Notes under the pieces: model-generated | Database searches by the model: none | What the model saw: the letters and a program-made list of their open reading frames with translations, nothing else | What the model was told of the DNA's origin: nothing | Program-made: the position numbers and the translations under genes | Part shown: positions 9,561-18,140 of the stretch, piece by piece | Layout: every line of letters starts with the position of its first letter | Numbering within the stretch: the first letter of the stretch is position 1 | Source: Desulfuromonas sp. | GTDB lineage: Bacteria; Desulfobacterota; Desulfuromonadia; Desulfuromonadales; Desulfuromonadaceae | DNA length: 32,460 nucleotides | NCBI GenBank assembly: GCA_028685815.1 | Contig: JAQUDG010000016.1 | Span: 1-32,460, forward strand | Direction of reading: 5' to 3'

Positions 9561-9612
9561 TACCGCGGCGCGAAGAAACCGCGTAGGCTAGTGTTCTTCT
9601 TTAAAGATTGAT

Positions 9613-9646
9613 CTCGAATCCCCCTTTGTAAAGAGGGGGATTCGAG
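9613..9646. terminator. perfect 12-bp inverted repeat between convergent genes (bidirectional terminator candidate)
   Basis: CTCGAATCCCCC (9613-9624) / GGGGGATTCGAG (9635-9646). Confidence 0.6.
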
Positions 9647-9667
9647 TACCGATTGGATTGTCACAGA

Positions 9668-10165
9668 CTAGCGTGAATGGTTGCGGCGGCGCTTGAATGG
9701 TCGCGGCCATCTGGCGATGCGGTAGGATTTTAATAATGGCACCATGCGCAGCACCACTGCATAGGATATTGCAGCTGCTAGCACCGCGTAGATAAGGCTG
9801 CCCAGACACAGAGGAACAACCAGGTTGGAGCCGAGTTGAAATATTGTTTCAATGCTGAGTTCCTTGGGAAACAAAACATACGGAGTATCCAGGAGGAAAC
9901 GTCCTGTTTTATATTCCGCCATATATATAAATGGGGCTGTAATTGGATTGCTGATCCATACTGCCAAGGCTGCAGCTATCTTGTCTTGGCCCAACAATAC
10001 CGCCATAAAAATCGCTACTGGGGTCTGCAGACCAATAGTCGGGGTCATGCCGATAAAAATGCCCAAGGCGAAACCTTTTGCAATTTCATCAGGTTTGGCC
10101 TTGATACGTAAAAATCGGAGTAAAAAAAGCTTCGACTGCCTGCTTATCCACCCCTGTCGCCACAT
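9668..10165 (-). CDS. DUF2062-like membrane protein
   Basis: AKGFALGIFIGMTPTIGLQTPVAIFMA and WISNPITAPFIYMAEYKTGR match the DUF2062 pattern. Confidence 0.85.
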   Translation of the reverse strand: MWRQGWISRQSKLFLLRFLRIKAKPDEIAKGFALGIFIGMTPTIGLQTPVAIFMAVLLGQDKIAAALAVWISNPITAPFIYMAEYKTGRFLLDTPYVLFPKELSIETIFQLGSNLVVPLCLGSLIYAVLAAAISYAVVLRMVPLLKSYRIARWPRPFKRRRNHSR

Positions 10166-10176
10166 GAATCTGTAAT

Positions 10177-11223
10177 TTATCCCCCAATATTCTTCGTCTC
10201 AGGTTGCAAATCCAGCATTTCTGCGCCGGCCTGTTCTAGAGGCCAAGTGCTGCAGGCATTCAGATCCAGGTCTGAAGTTATGCCCTGATTAAGATAGTAT
10301 TCGCCTGCTACCGCAAGCATAGCGGCGTTGTCCGCGCACAATTTAGCCGATGGAAAGAAAACCTCCGTCGCACCGCTTTTCGTAAAGACCTGACGCAGAC
10401 CGCTGTTACATGCTACTCCTCCAGCAACTACAATACGTTTAAGCTTATATTCCTGTGCCGCGCGTAAGGTCTTTTTATATAGAACCTCCACCACCGCCGC
10501 CTGGAACGAAGCCGCTAACCCCGCAAGGACATCCGCTTCAAGCGGAGATTCCATCTTTTTTAGTTGGGTCATAACGGCGGTTTTTATGCCGCTGAAACTG
10601 AAGTTGTAACCTTTGTGTTGCAGCATTGGGCGTGGGAAGTTAAACATTTTAGCATCACCCACGGCAGCCAGTTGATCTATTTGTGCTCCACCTGGATAAC
10701 TGAGGCCGCACATCTTCGCTACCTTGTCAAAAGCCTCGCCTGCAGCATCATCCAAGGTATGGCCAATCAATTCGTAAGCACCTATGTGCCTGACAATATA
10801 CAGATGCGTATGCCCTCCGGATACGGCCAGAGCCAGATAGGGGAACTCTATGTCGTTTTCCAGCAGGGGAGCAAGAATATGCCCTTCTATATGATGAACC
10901 CCAACCAGCGGGATATCGCATGCAAAGGCTAGTGCTTTTGCGGCCGATACTCCGACGAGTAGGGCGCCGATTAGCCCCGGGCCTCTAGTCACACAAATTC
11001 CGTCTATCTGCTCCAGAGTAACCCCAGCCTTACGCAAAGCCTGATCAATTACCACTGGACAGGACTGTAAATGGTGCCGCGCTGCTAGCTCAGGGACGAC
11101 ACCGCCATATTCAGCATGTATATCGATCTGGGAAGCAACGATATTGCTCAACACGGTCTTACCGTCGCGCACTACAGCGGCAGAGGTTTCATCACAAGAA
11201 GATTCTAGGGTCAACAGAAGCAT
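10177..11223 (-). CDS. tsaD: tRNA N6-adenosine threonylcarbamoyltransferase TsaD
   Basis: TLESSCDETSAAVV, VHHIEGHILA, ALAVSGGHTHLY, VVAGGVACNSGLR. Confidence 0.97.
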   Translation of the reverse strand: MLLLTLESSCDETSAAVVRDGKTVLSNIVASQIDIHAEYGGVVPELAARHHLQSCPVVIDQALRKAGVTLEQIDGICVTRGPGLIGALLVGVSAAKALAFACDIPLVGVHHIEGHILAPLLENDIEFPYLALAVSGGHTHLYIVRHIGAYELIGHTLDDAAGEAFDKVAKMCGLSYPGGAQIDQLAAVGDAKMFNFPRPMLQHKGYNFSFSGIKTAVMTQLKKMESPLEADVLAGLAASFQAAVVEVLYKKTLRAAQEYKLKRIVVAGGVACNSGLRQVFTKSGATEVFFPSAKLCADNAAMLAVAGEYYLNQGITSDLDLNACSTWPLEQAGAEMLDLQPETKNIGG

Positions 11224-11250
11224 GCTGAGTCCATACGCAAAAGTAACATG

Positions 11251-12588
11251 TTATAACAAGTTGGCTGCAAGTTCAGCCAGCCCCGAGCGTTCTCCTTGAG
11301 TCAAAGTGATATGCCCGGCGGCAGCCTCTCCTTTGAATTTTTCAACCACATAAGCAAGTCCGTTACTCGCTGAATCTACATATGGGTTATCAATTTGGTA
11401 AGGGTCGCCAGTCAACACAATTTTGGTTCCTTCGCCAGCGCGGGTAATAATGGTTTTAATTTCGTGTGGCGTCAAGTTTTGTGCTTCATCAACGATCATG
11501 TACTGGTTTGGGATAGAGCGACCGCGGATGTATGTCAGTGGTTCTATCTCCATGATTCCCATATCCACTAACTCACGGTAACCGCGTTTGCGTTTACCAC
11601 GATCCTCCACAGAATTGAGGAGCAGATCGACGTTATCGAAGATAGGCTGCATCCAAGGTGCGAGTTTTTGTTCTACATCACCGGGTAGAAAGCCCAAATC
11701 ACGCCCCATGGGGAATACTGGACGCGAAATAAGTAAACGGCTGTATCGGTTGTCATCGGCAACAAGTTGCAGCCCCGCAGCAATGGCAAGCAAGGTTTTA
11801 CCGGTACCAGCTTTACCCACTAGAGTAACCAGTTGGATATCGGTATCTAAAAGAATATCCAACACAAAGTGCTGTTCTCTGTTGCGTGCTTGAATGCCCC
11901 AGATTCCCTCTTTGCTCGGCTTGTACAGAGGCAGCAGACGTTTCTTCGCGGCGTGATATCTGCACAAGGCGGTGTGAGATGGGTTCCCAGCATCGATCAG
12001 AGTGACACACTCATTGGGATATAGGCTGCGCTTGGTTTCATTAGCCTCATTTTCAAAATCAAGGTAACCCTGTCCGTAAAAACGATCAACTTCTGTCGCA
12101 GGGACCTCCAACTCGGTAGTGCCTGAGTAGAGCTCGTCGATGGAGACCTTGTCTGATTCATAGTCCTGAGCAATGAGCCCCATAGCATCGGCTTTAATGC
12201 GCAAGTTGGTGTCTTTAGTGACAAAAATCACCGGATCGGTACTGTTTTCCATTTCGGCTGCGGCAATAGCAAGAATACGGTTGTCTGCACGCTCGATCCT
12301 TAATCCGGGGGGGAGTTTGTCTGCGTAGTCTTTTGCAAACAAAACAACCCTTACACTGCCACCATTTTCCAGCGGCACTCCCTTAATGAGGCTGTTGGTC
12401 TGGCGCAGTTTATCCAACTGACGTGAAACCTGGCGCGCGTTACGCCCAATTTCATTGAGATCCTTTTTGAAAGTATCAATTTCTTCAATGACAGTGATGG
12501 GGATAACAACCTCGTTATCGGTAAACTTATACATGGCGCGCGCGTCATGTAGGAGGACGTTGGTATCAAGAATGAATTTTTTTGGCAT
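11251..12588 (-). CDS. PIN domain - PhoH ATPase fusion (PhoH2-type)
   Basis: N-terminal PIN (FILDTNVLLHDARAMY, EEIDTFKKD, VTKDTNLRIKA) plus PhoH P-loop GKAGTGKTLLAIAAGLQ and IVDEAQNLTPHEIKTIITRAGEGTKIVLTGDPYQID. Confidence 0.93.
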   Translation of the reverse strand: MPKKFILDTNVLLHDARAMYKFTDNEVVIPITVIEEIDTFKKDLNEIGRNARQVSRQLDKLRQTNSLIKGVPLENGGSVRVVLFAKDYADKLPPGLRIERADNRILAIAAAEMENSTDPVIFVTKDTNLRIKADAMGLIAQDYESDKVSIDELYSGTTELEVPATEVDRFYGQGYLDFENEANETKRSLYPNECVTLIDAGNPSHTALCRYHAAKKRLLPLYKPSKEGIWGIQARNREQHFVLDILLDTDIQLVTLVGKAGTGKTLLAIAAGLQLVADDNRYSRLLISRPVFPMGRDLGFLPGDVEQKLAPWMQPIFDNVDLLLNSVEDRGKRKRGYRELVDMGIMEIEPLTYIRGRSIPNQYMIVDEAQNLTPHEIKTIITRAGEGTKIVLTGDPYQIDNPYVDSASNGLAYVVEKFKGEAAAGHITLTQGERSGLAELAANLL

Positions 12589-12609
12589 GTTTTCTCCGCT
12601 CTTCGGTGG

Positions 12610-13761
12610 TTAAAATGGCTGTGAGGTGATGCTCTTAATCGCTTGAATAAATGTGTGTATATGCTGTTCGGTATTGAAACATCCAGGGCTGACTCGCACT
12701 GTCCCGCCGGGGAATGTACCGATAGTTTTATGCGCATCTGGCGCACAATGCAGACCGGTGCGTACCGCTATATCAAAGTTCTGGTCGAGAAAAAAACCTG
12801 TCTCGACTGTAGACTGATTATTCAAAGTAAAAGACACCAAGCCGGAATGTGTGGGGCCTGGTTCCGGCCCGTAGCAGCATACTCCGGGGATTCCTCCTAG
12901 CCCATCCCAGAGTAATTGGAGTAGGCGCTGTTCATGCGCATGGATGTTATCCATGCCCTGATGAAGGATGTACTTCATTCCTGCACCTAGCCCCGCCAGT
13001 GCAGCAGTGTTAAGGGTACCACTTTCCAGTAATTCTGGCATCTCAAGAGGCTGTTGCGCCTGGCTAGATAGGTTCCCGGTGCCGCCACGAATGAGGGGTT
13101 TAATCTTTAATCCGTCTCTTACATAGATAAAGCCGGTTCCCTGCGGTCCCAGTAGGCCCTTATGTCCCGGAGCGACAAGGATGTCTATATGCATAGCATC
13201 AACATCTATGGGAAGTACTCCGGCACTTTGCGCCGCATCCAGCATAAATATAATGTCGTGCTCATGGCAGAATTTGCCAATTTTCGCAACGGGCTGCACC
13301 GCACCGGTAACGTTGGAGCAGTGGGTCATTACCACCAGTTTGGTGGTGGCGTCCCCGCAGGCGCGATAAACGTCTTCAGAAGTGACCCGCCCCTGGGCAT
13401 CAGCTAAAACCTTGAAGACTTCGACCCCTTCCTGCTGAAGTTGGTGCAGAGGCCTGACTACGGCATTATGTTCTACGCTCGTGGTGACCACTCTATGTCC
13501 TGGCTCGAGTATGCCCGACAGGGCGGTATTGATTCCCTGGGTAGCGTTAAAAGTAAAAGCGATACGTGAACTGGACGAAATATTGAAGAAATCAGCGACC
13601 ATCTCGCGTGTTGCCGCCATGGTCTGGGCGGCAATTCGGGCCATTTTGTAGCTTCCACGACCTGGGTTGGCCCCATAGTTTCTAGCCACGTAATCCTGCT
13701 GTGTATACACAGATTCAGGTTTGGGGAACGAGGTAGCGGCATTGTCAAGATAGATGGACAA
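12610..13761 (-). CDS. cysteine desulfurase-like class V aminotransferase (TIGR01977-like)
   Basis: MSIYLDNAATSFPKPESVY, PLP lysine context VAPGHKGLLGPQGTGFIYV, TGLHCAPDAHKTIGTFPGGTVRVSPGCFNT. Confidence 0.88.
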   Translation of the reverse strand: MSIYLDNAATSFPKPESVYTQQDYVARNYGANPGRGSYKMARIAAQTMAATREMVADFFNISSSSRIAFTFNATQGINTALSGILEPGHRVVTTSVEHNAVVRPLHQLQQEGVEVFKVLADAQGRVTSEDVYRACGDATTKLVVMTHCSNVTGAVQPVAKIGKFCHEHDIIFMLDAAQSAGVLPIDVDAMHIDILVAPGHKGLLGPQGTGFIYVRDGLKIKPLIRGGTGNLSSQAQQPLEMPELLESGTLNTAALAGLGAGMKYILHQGMDNIHAHEQRLLQLLWDGLGGIPGVCCYGPEPGPTHSGLVSFTLNNQSTVETGFFLDQNFDIAVRTGLHCAPDAHKTIGTFPGGTVRVSPGCFNTEQHIHTFIQAIKSITSQPF

Positions 13762-13997
13762 GGGCGATCCTGGAGGTTGAGTTTAATAATAAATTGAGGG
13801 AAAATATTGGGATGTTGCTACTTAGCATGGAATTAGAGCCACGGAGCCTAAAGCTCGCGCCAAAATATCATCCCACCTGCTACAAAGGCAATGGGAAATA
13901 AAACCGCCTATGGTTGCCCAAGAGTAGCCCAAAAGTGGTCGACATCAGCCAACATCAATCCTGCGCCAGTTTTACGTATATAAGTAAGGAATGTTGG

Positions 13998-14026
13998 TTG
14001 ACACCACGACATGTTGTGGTTAGAAT
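13998..14026 (+). promoter_or_regulatory. sigma70-type promoter for nrdJ, TTGACA-17 bp-TAGAAT
   Basis: -35 TTGACA 13998-14003, -10 TAGAAT 14021-14026, 17-bp spacer. Confidence 0.7.
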
Positions 14027-14052
14027 TCGTTTCTTCCACCGTATGTGGTGTT
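14003..14052 (+). promoter_or_regulatory. tandem NrdR-box-like operators
   Basis: ACCACGACATGTTGTGGT (14003-14020) and TCCACCGTATGTGGTGTT (14035-14052): 12 of 18 identical, centres 32 bp apart, over the nrdJ promoter. Confidence 0.6.
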
Positions 14053-14186
14053 CGTTCAGTATTGACCCATGTTGAGCGCATCCTGAGTAATGGTGTTTAC
14101 CTGCGTTTCGCGCACATCAATTATCAGTATCGCCCGCTTCACTTCAACCGTTCGAATTCGAATATAAAATCAAAGGAACAGGCGCA

Positions 14187-16406
14187 ATGACAGAGTACCG
14201 CAGTTCAGATGCTATTTCACTGACCAAAAACGCACTCACCGTCCTTGAACGACGCTATCTCAAGCGCGATGAAGAGGGGAGGTCTCTGGAAACACCGGCC
14301 AATATGTTTCAACGTGTGGCTGATGCCATAGCGCAGGCGGAAGCAAAGTATGCCGAAGAGGATGTAGCGGAGATCAGCGCCAAGTTTTACTCTATGATGA
14401 CCAATCTGGAGTTTTTGCCCAACTCTCCGACCTTGATGAACGCCGGACGTGAATTGGGGCAACTGTCCGCCTGTTTCGTCCTGCCGGTGGAAGATTCCAT
14501 GGAGAGTATCTTTGAGGCAGTCAAGAATACAGCGCTGATTCATAAAAGCGGTGGCGGTACGGGTTTTTCCTTTTCCCGCATCCGACCGGCTAACGATGTC
14601 GTCCTGTCCACCAAAGGAGTTTCATCGGGGCCGCTGTCATTTATGAACGTATTTGACACCGCAACAGAAACCATCAAACAGGGGGGGACCAGACGCGGTG
14701 CCAACATGGGAATACTGCGGGTTGATCATCCGGATATCATGGATTTCATCATGAGCAAGCGAGATCAGAATGTCTTGACCAACTTCAACATCTCCGTCGG
14801 GATTACCGAAGAGTTTATGGAGGCGGTGAAGTCCAACCAAGACTACGCCATCATTAATCCTCGAACAGGAGCTGAAGTAGATCGGATGTCGGCGCCGAAG
14901 GTTTTCGACCATATCGTTGATCTGGCGTGGAACAATGGTGAGCCCGGTATTATTTTCCTCGACCGCCTCAACCGCGACAACCCAACTCCGCATATTGGGG
15001 AGATTGAAAGTACCAACCCTTGCGGAGAGCAGCCTTTGCTGCCCTATGAATCATGTAACCTTGGGTCTATTAATTTGAGCAAGATGGTAACCAAAGAGGG
15101 TGAGGTTAACTGGGACAAACTCGAACAGACCATAGCATTGGCTACCCGTTTTCTTGACAACGTCATTGATGTCAATAACTACCCCATCGAACAGATACGC
15201 GACATGTCCCTCGCCAACCGTAAAATTGGGCTGGGCATCATGGGCTGGGCCGACCTGCTAATCCTGCTGCAAATCCCCTACAACAGCACCGAAGCTATCG
15301 CTCTGGGAAACAGGATAATGGGCTTTATAAACGAAAAATCCCATGCTACGTCAAAACAGTTAGCCGCCGAACGAGGTGCGTTTCCAAATTTTAAGGGGAG
15401 CACCTATGATCAGCGCGGGATGGGAGAGATCCGCAACGCTACCTGCACCACCATTGCCCCTACCGGAACAATTTCTATTATTGCCAATAGTTCCAGTGGC
15501 GTGGAGCCCCTGTTCGCGGTGTCTTATATCCGCCAGGTTATGGACAATGATATTCTAGTCGAGGTAAACCCCCTGTTTGAACGTATCGCGCGTGAACGTG
15601 GGTTTTATTCTTTGGAGTTGATGAAGCTGATCGCTGAAAAGGGCAGCATCAAAGATTTTGAACAGATCCCCGAGGATATCCGTCGAATTTTTGTTACCGC
15701 CCACGACATCACCCCTGAAGATCACATCAAAATGCAGGCAGTGTTTCAGAAACACACGGACAATGCGGTGTCAAAGACGGTAAACTTCTGTAATTCCGCC
15801 ACCCGTGATGATGTTTCCAGTGTGTACCAAATGGCTTATGAAAATGGATGTAAAGGAGTAACAATCTACCGCGATGGATCACGGGATAATCAGGTATTGT
15901 CTCTAAAAAAAGAAGATTCCGAAGGGATTAATATCCCTGTGGAGAGCGGCAAACAGAGCCGTAAGCGCAACCGCCCACGGAAATTGTCTGGCGCAACGTA
16001 TCAAATGGAAACCGGCTGCGGTCCCCTCTACGTAACCATCAATGAAGATCAACATGGACTGTTTGAGGTTTTCACCACCATGGGCAAAGCCGGTGGCTGT
16101 GCGGCATCGCAGTGCGAAGCCCTAGGACGCCTAGTCTCTTTAGCGTGGCGCAGTGGGGTCCAGGCGCGTCAGGCGGTAAAACAACTGATCGGGATCTCAT
16201 GCCATAAACACGCTGGATTTGGCGCAAACAAAATCACCTCCTGCGCCGATGCTCTGGCTAAGGCCATCCATCAGCATGTTCAATATGAAGAGGAGGTGGT
16301 GGGTCAAAATGTCCAAGGAGGTGCCTGTCCGGAATGTGGCGGCCCAGTGGAGCATGAAGGTGGTTGCTGTGTATGTCATGCCTGTGGTTTCTCGGAATGC
16401 GCATAA
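14187..16406 (+). CDS. nrdJ: vitamin B12-dependent (class II) ribonucleoside-diphosphate reductase
   Basis: NSPTLMNAG, GGGTGFSFSRIRP, NPCGEQPLLPYESCNLGSINL, ATCTTIAPTGTISIIA; TSCPD-like C-terminus and terminal zinc-ribbon cysteines. Confidence 0.96.
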   Translation: MTEYRSSDAISLTKNALTVLERRYLKRDEEGRSLETPANMFQRVADAIAQAEAKYAEEDVAEISAKFYSMMTNLEFLPNSPTLMNAGRELGQLSACFVLPVEDSMESIFEAVKNTALIHKSGGGTGFSFSRIRPANDVVLSTKGVSSGPLSFMNVFDTATETIKQGGTRRGANMGILRVDHPDIMDFIMSKRDQNVLTNFNISVGITEEFMEAVKSNQDYAIINPRTGAEVDRMSAPKVFDHIVDLAWNNGEPGIIFLDRLNRDNPTPHIGEIESTNPCGEQPLLPYESCNLGSINLSKMVTKEGEVNWDKLEQTIALATRFLDNVIDVNNYPIEQIRDMSLANRKIGLGIMGWADLLILLQIPYNSTEAIALGNRIMGFINEKSHATSKQLAAERGAFPNFKGSTYDQRGMGEIRNATCTTIAPTGTISIIANSSSGVEPLFAVSYIRQVMDNDILVEVNPLFERIARERGFYSLELMKLIAEKGSIKDFEQIPEDIRRIFVTAHDITPEDHIKMQAVFQKHTDNAVSKTVNFCNSATRDDVSSVYQMAYENGCKGVTIYRDGSRDNQVLSLKKEDSEGINIPVESGKQSRKRNRPRKLSGATYQMETGCGPLYVTINEDQHGLFEVFTTMGKAGGCAASQCEALGRLVSLAWRSGVQARQAVKQLIGISCHKHAGFGANKITSCADALAKAIHQHVQYEEEVVGQNVQGGACPECGGPVEHEGGCCVCHACGFSECA

Positions 16407-16450
16407 GTACGAGCATTTCCCCATTTCCATTTCTTTACTTATAAACCAAG

Positions 16451-17446
16451 ATGAATAGGCAAATAGGGCCCTGTATGGACTACAACTGTTTCCACCAAGT
16501 ATATCTGGATCAGCCGAATCTGGAAGGGTTTCGCAACTTCATCAACGCCTGGATTTACGCTGATACCACGACAAGTTTTGTGCTCGATCCGGGCCCGCTC
16601 TCAAGTATCCCCGTACTGCTGCAAGCTTTGCAGCAGTACGGGGTTGAGCACCTTGACTATATTTTACTCACCCACACCCATATTGATCACGCCGGAGGAA
16701 CGGGGGAGTTGTTGCGCCATTTCCCCAATGCACAGGTGATTTGTCACCCCGTCGGGATTAAACACATGCTTGCCCCGCAAGCCCTGTGGGAAGGTTCACT
16801 CAAGGTGTTGGGTAAGGTAGCGTTAGAATATGGGGAAATTATCCCGATTCCGGAGAAAAACATCCATTATCGTCCTGTCCTTGAAGATATCGGAATTACA
16901 GCGTTGCAGACTCCAGGACATGCCGCACATCACTTGAGTTTTATGTATGGTGAATTGCTTATGGCCGGTGAGGTCGCTGGTGTGTGCCTTGATACTCCCA
17001 ATGGGGTCTATATGCGCCCCGCAACACCGCCGCGTTTTGATCTGGACATTGCCCTTGAATCCCTCCAATGCGTAATGACACATAAACCGCAAAAAATGAT
17101 TTTTGCCCATAGCACCATGCAAGACAAGGCCATGGAACTTTTAAACGTGGCTGAAAAGCAACTGCATCTGTGGGTAAAGCGGATAGTAGAGTTAACAGAG
17201 AATAATGGTGCAGGGATTGAATCTAGTTTAGAGGGGGAGGGCAAAGAGCAGCTTCACGCAGAAATGTACCCCTGGCTGTTGCACCATGATTCTTACTTTG
17301 CCAAGATCGAATCTTTACCCGATGACATAAAAAAGCGTGAGCGCTATTTTCTCGGTAACAGCATCAATGGTATGCTTGGGTTTGTGACTCTGCTAGATAA
17401 AACCCGGCGCCGGGATATTTTAAACCGGGCCGGGGCTAGTATCTAA
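16451..17446 (+). CDS. MBL-fold metallo-hydrolase
   Basis: LLTHTHIDHAGGTGELL (HxHxDH) and TPGHAAHHLSF. Alternative start near 16484 (MDYNCFHQ). Confidence 0.85.
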   Translation: MNRQIGPCMDYNCFHQVYLDQPNLEGFRNFINAWIYADTTTSFVLDPGPLSSIPVLLQALQQYGVEHLDYILLTHTHIDHAGGTGELLRHFPNAQVICHPVGIKHMLAPQALWEGSLKVLGKVALEYGEIIPIPEKNIHYRPVLEDIGITALQTPGHAAHHLSFMYGELLMAGEVAGVCLDTPNGVYMRPATPPRFDLDIALESLQCVMTHKPQKMIFAHSTMQDKAMELLNVAEKQLHLWVKRIVELTENNGAGIESSLEGEGKEQLHAEMYPWLLHHDSYFAKIESLPDDIKKRERYFLGNSINGMLGFVTLLDKTRRRDILNRAGASI

Positions 17447-17475
17447 GTTAAGAGGATTTTTGCGTAGAATTAAAC

Positions 17476-18048
17476 TTAGCCGGGGCTGTTGGACTCCGCC
17501 CAGTTGTTGAGCTTCTCCAAAACTGCTTCCCTGGTTTTGTAGGATATCTCCGGTAGGGTGCCACCGAAGGCTTTTTCTGCTTCGGCAAAGCCTTTCTCTA
17601 CCCCTTTAAGGATGGCATCAAGACGAGTCGCATCACCCCCAGCAATGCCAATAGCTCCTTTGAATATCCTTTCTGACGTCTGTTCTACGCCAAAATATCC
17701 ATCTTCAGCTACCAACTCCTGCGCCTGTCCTGGTGTCAGGCTCTTAATATCTATACTTGTGTCACCCATAGATAGTTTTGTCGCCAGACCTTGCTCTTCA
17801 AAGATTTGCAGCACCAGACTGCGCAAGAGGGTGAGTTGAGGGTCTTCAGTGGTGCTCATATCTGCTCGATACAGGCCAGCAGGTGAGGCTGGTTCCCCCA
17901 AAGTGACATTATCCGCATATTGTTTTGTTGATTCGACAGCAGGTTTGTCTACTGCGGCACCAGCCTGATGCTGCCGGTTTTGCTGCATCACGCGCTGGCT
18001 TTCAGCCCGAAATTGATCAAGATTAGTGTTATTGATTGTCTGTGCCAT
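17476..18048 (-). CDS. DUF5610-like protein
   Basis: C-terminal GVEKGFAEAEKAFGGTLPEISYKTREAVLEKLNNWA resembles DUF5610 proteins. Confidence 0.6.
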   Translation of the reverse strand: MAQTINNTNLDQFRAESQRVMQQNRQHQAGAAVDKPAVESTKQYADNVTLGEPASPAGLYRADMSTTEDPQLTLLRSLVLQIFEEQGLATKLSMGDTSIDIKSLTPGQAQELVAEDGYFGVEQTSERIFKGAIGIAGGDATRLDAILKGVEKGFAEAEKAFGGTLPEISYKTREAVLEKLNNWAESNSPG

Positions 18049-18140
18049 GTCTATGCTCCCTTCCGTGGGTTGGCTTTGGATATATTGGATACTCTACAAG
18101 AGATATCGGCATAACGGAGATGAGACTTTAGGTAGAAAAA

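Noticed and set aside
9561-9605. CGCGG/CCGCG and GAAGAA/TTCTTC pairs after ettA
   Set aside because: Short, competing stems; the nearby 12-bp stem is the more credible terminator.
13762-14186. Cobalamin riboswitch upstream of the B12-dependent RNR
   Set aside because: Looked for the conserved B12-element core; only an isolated GGGAA was seen, and it lies upstream of the identified promoter.
17430-17485. Inverted repeat CTAAGTT/AACTTAG between the MBL and DUF5610-like genes
   Set aside because: Likely an ordinary convergent-gene terminator; only 7 bp with a 23-nt loop.
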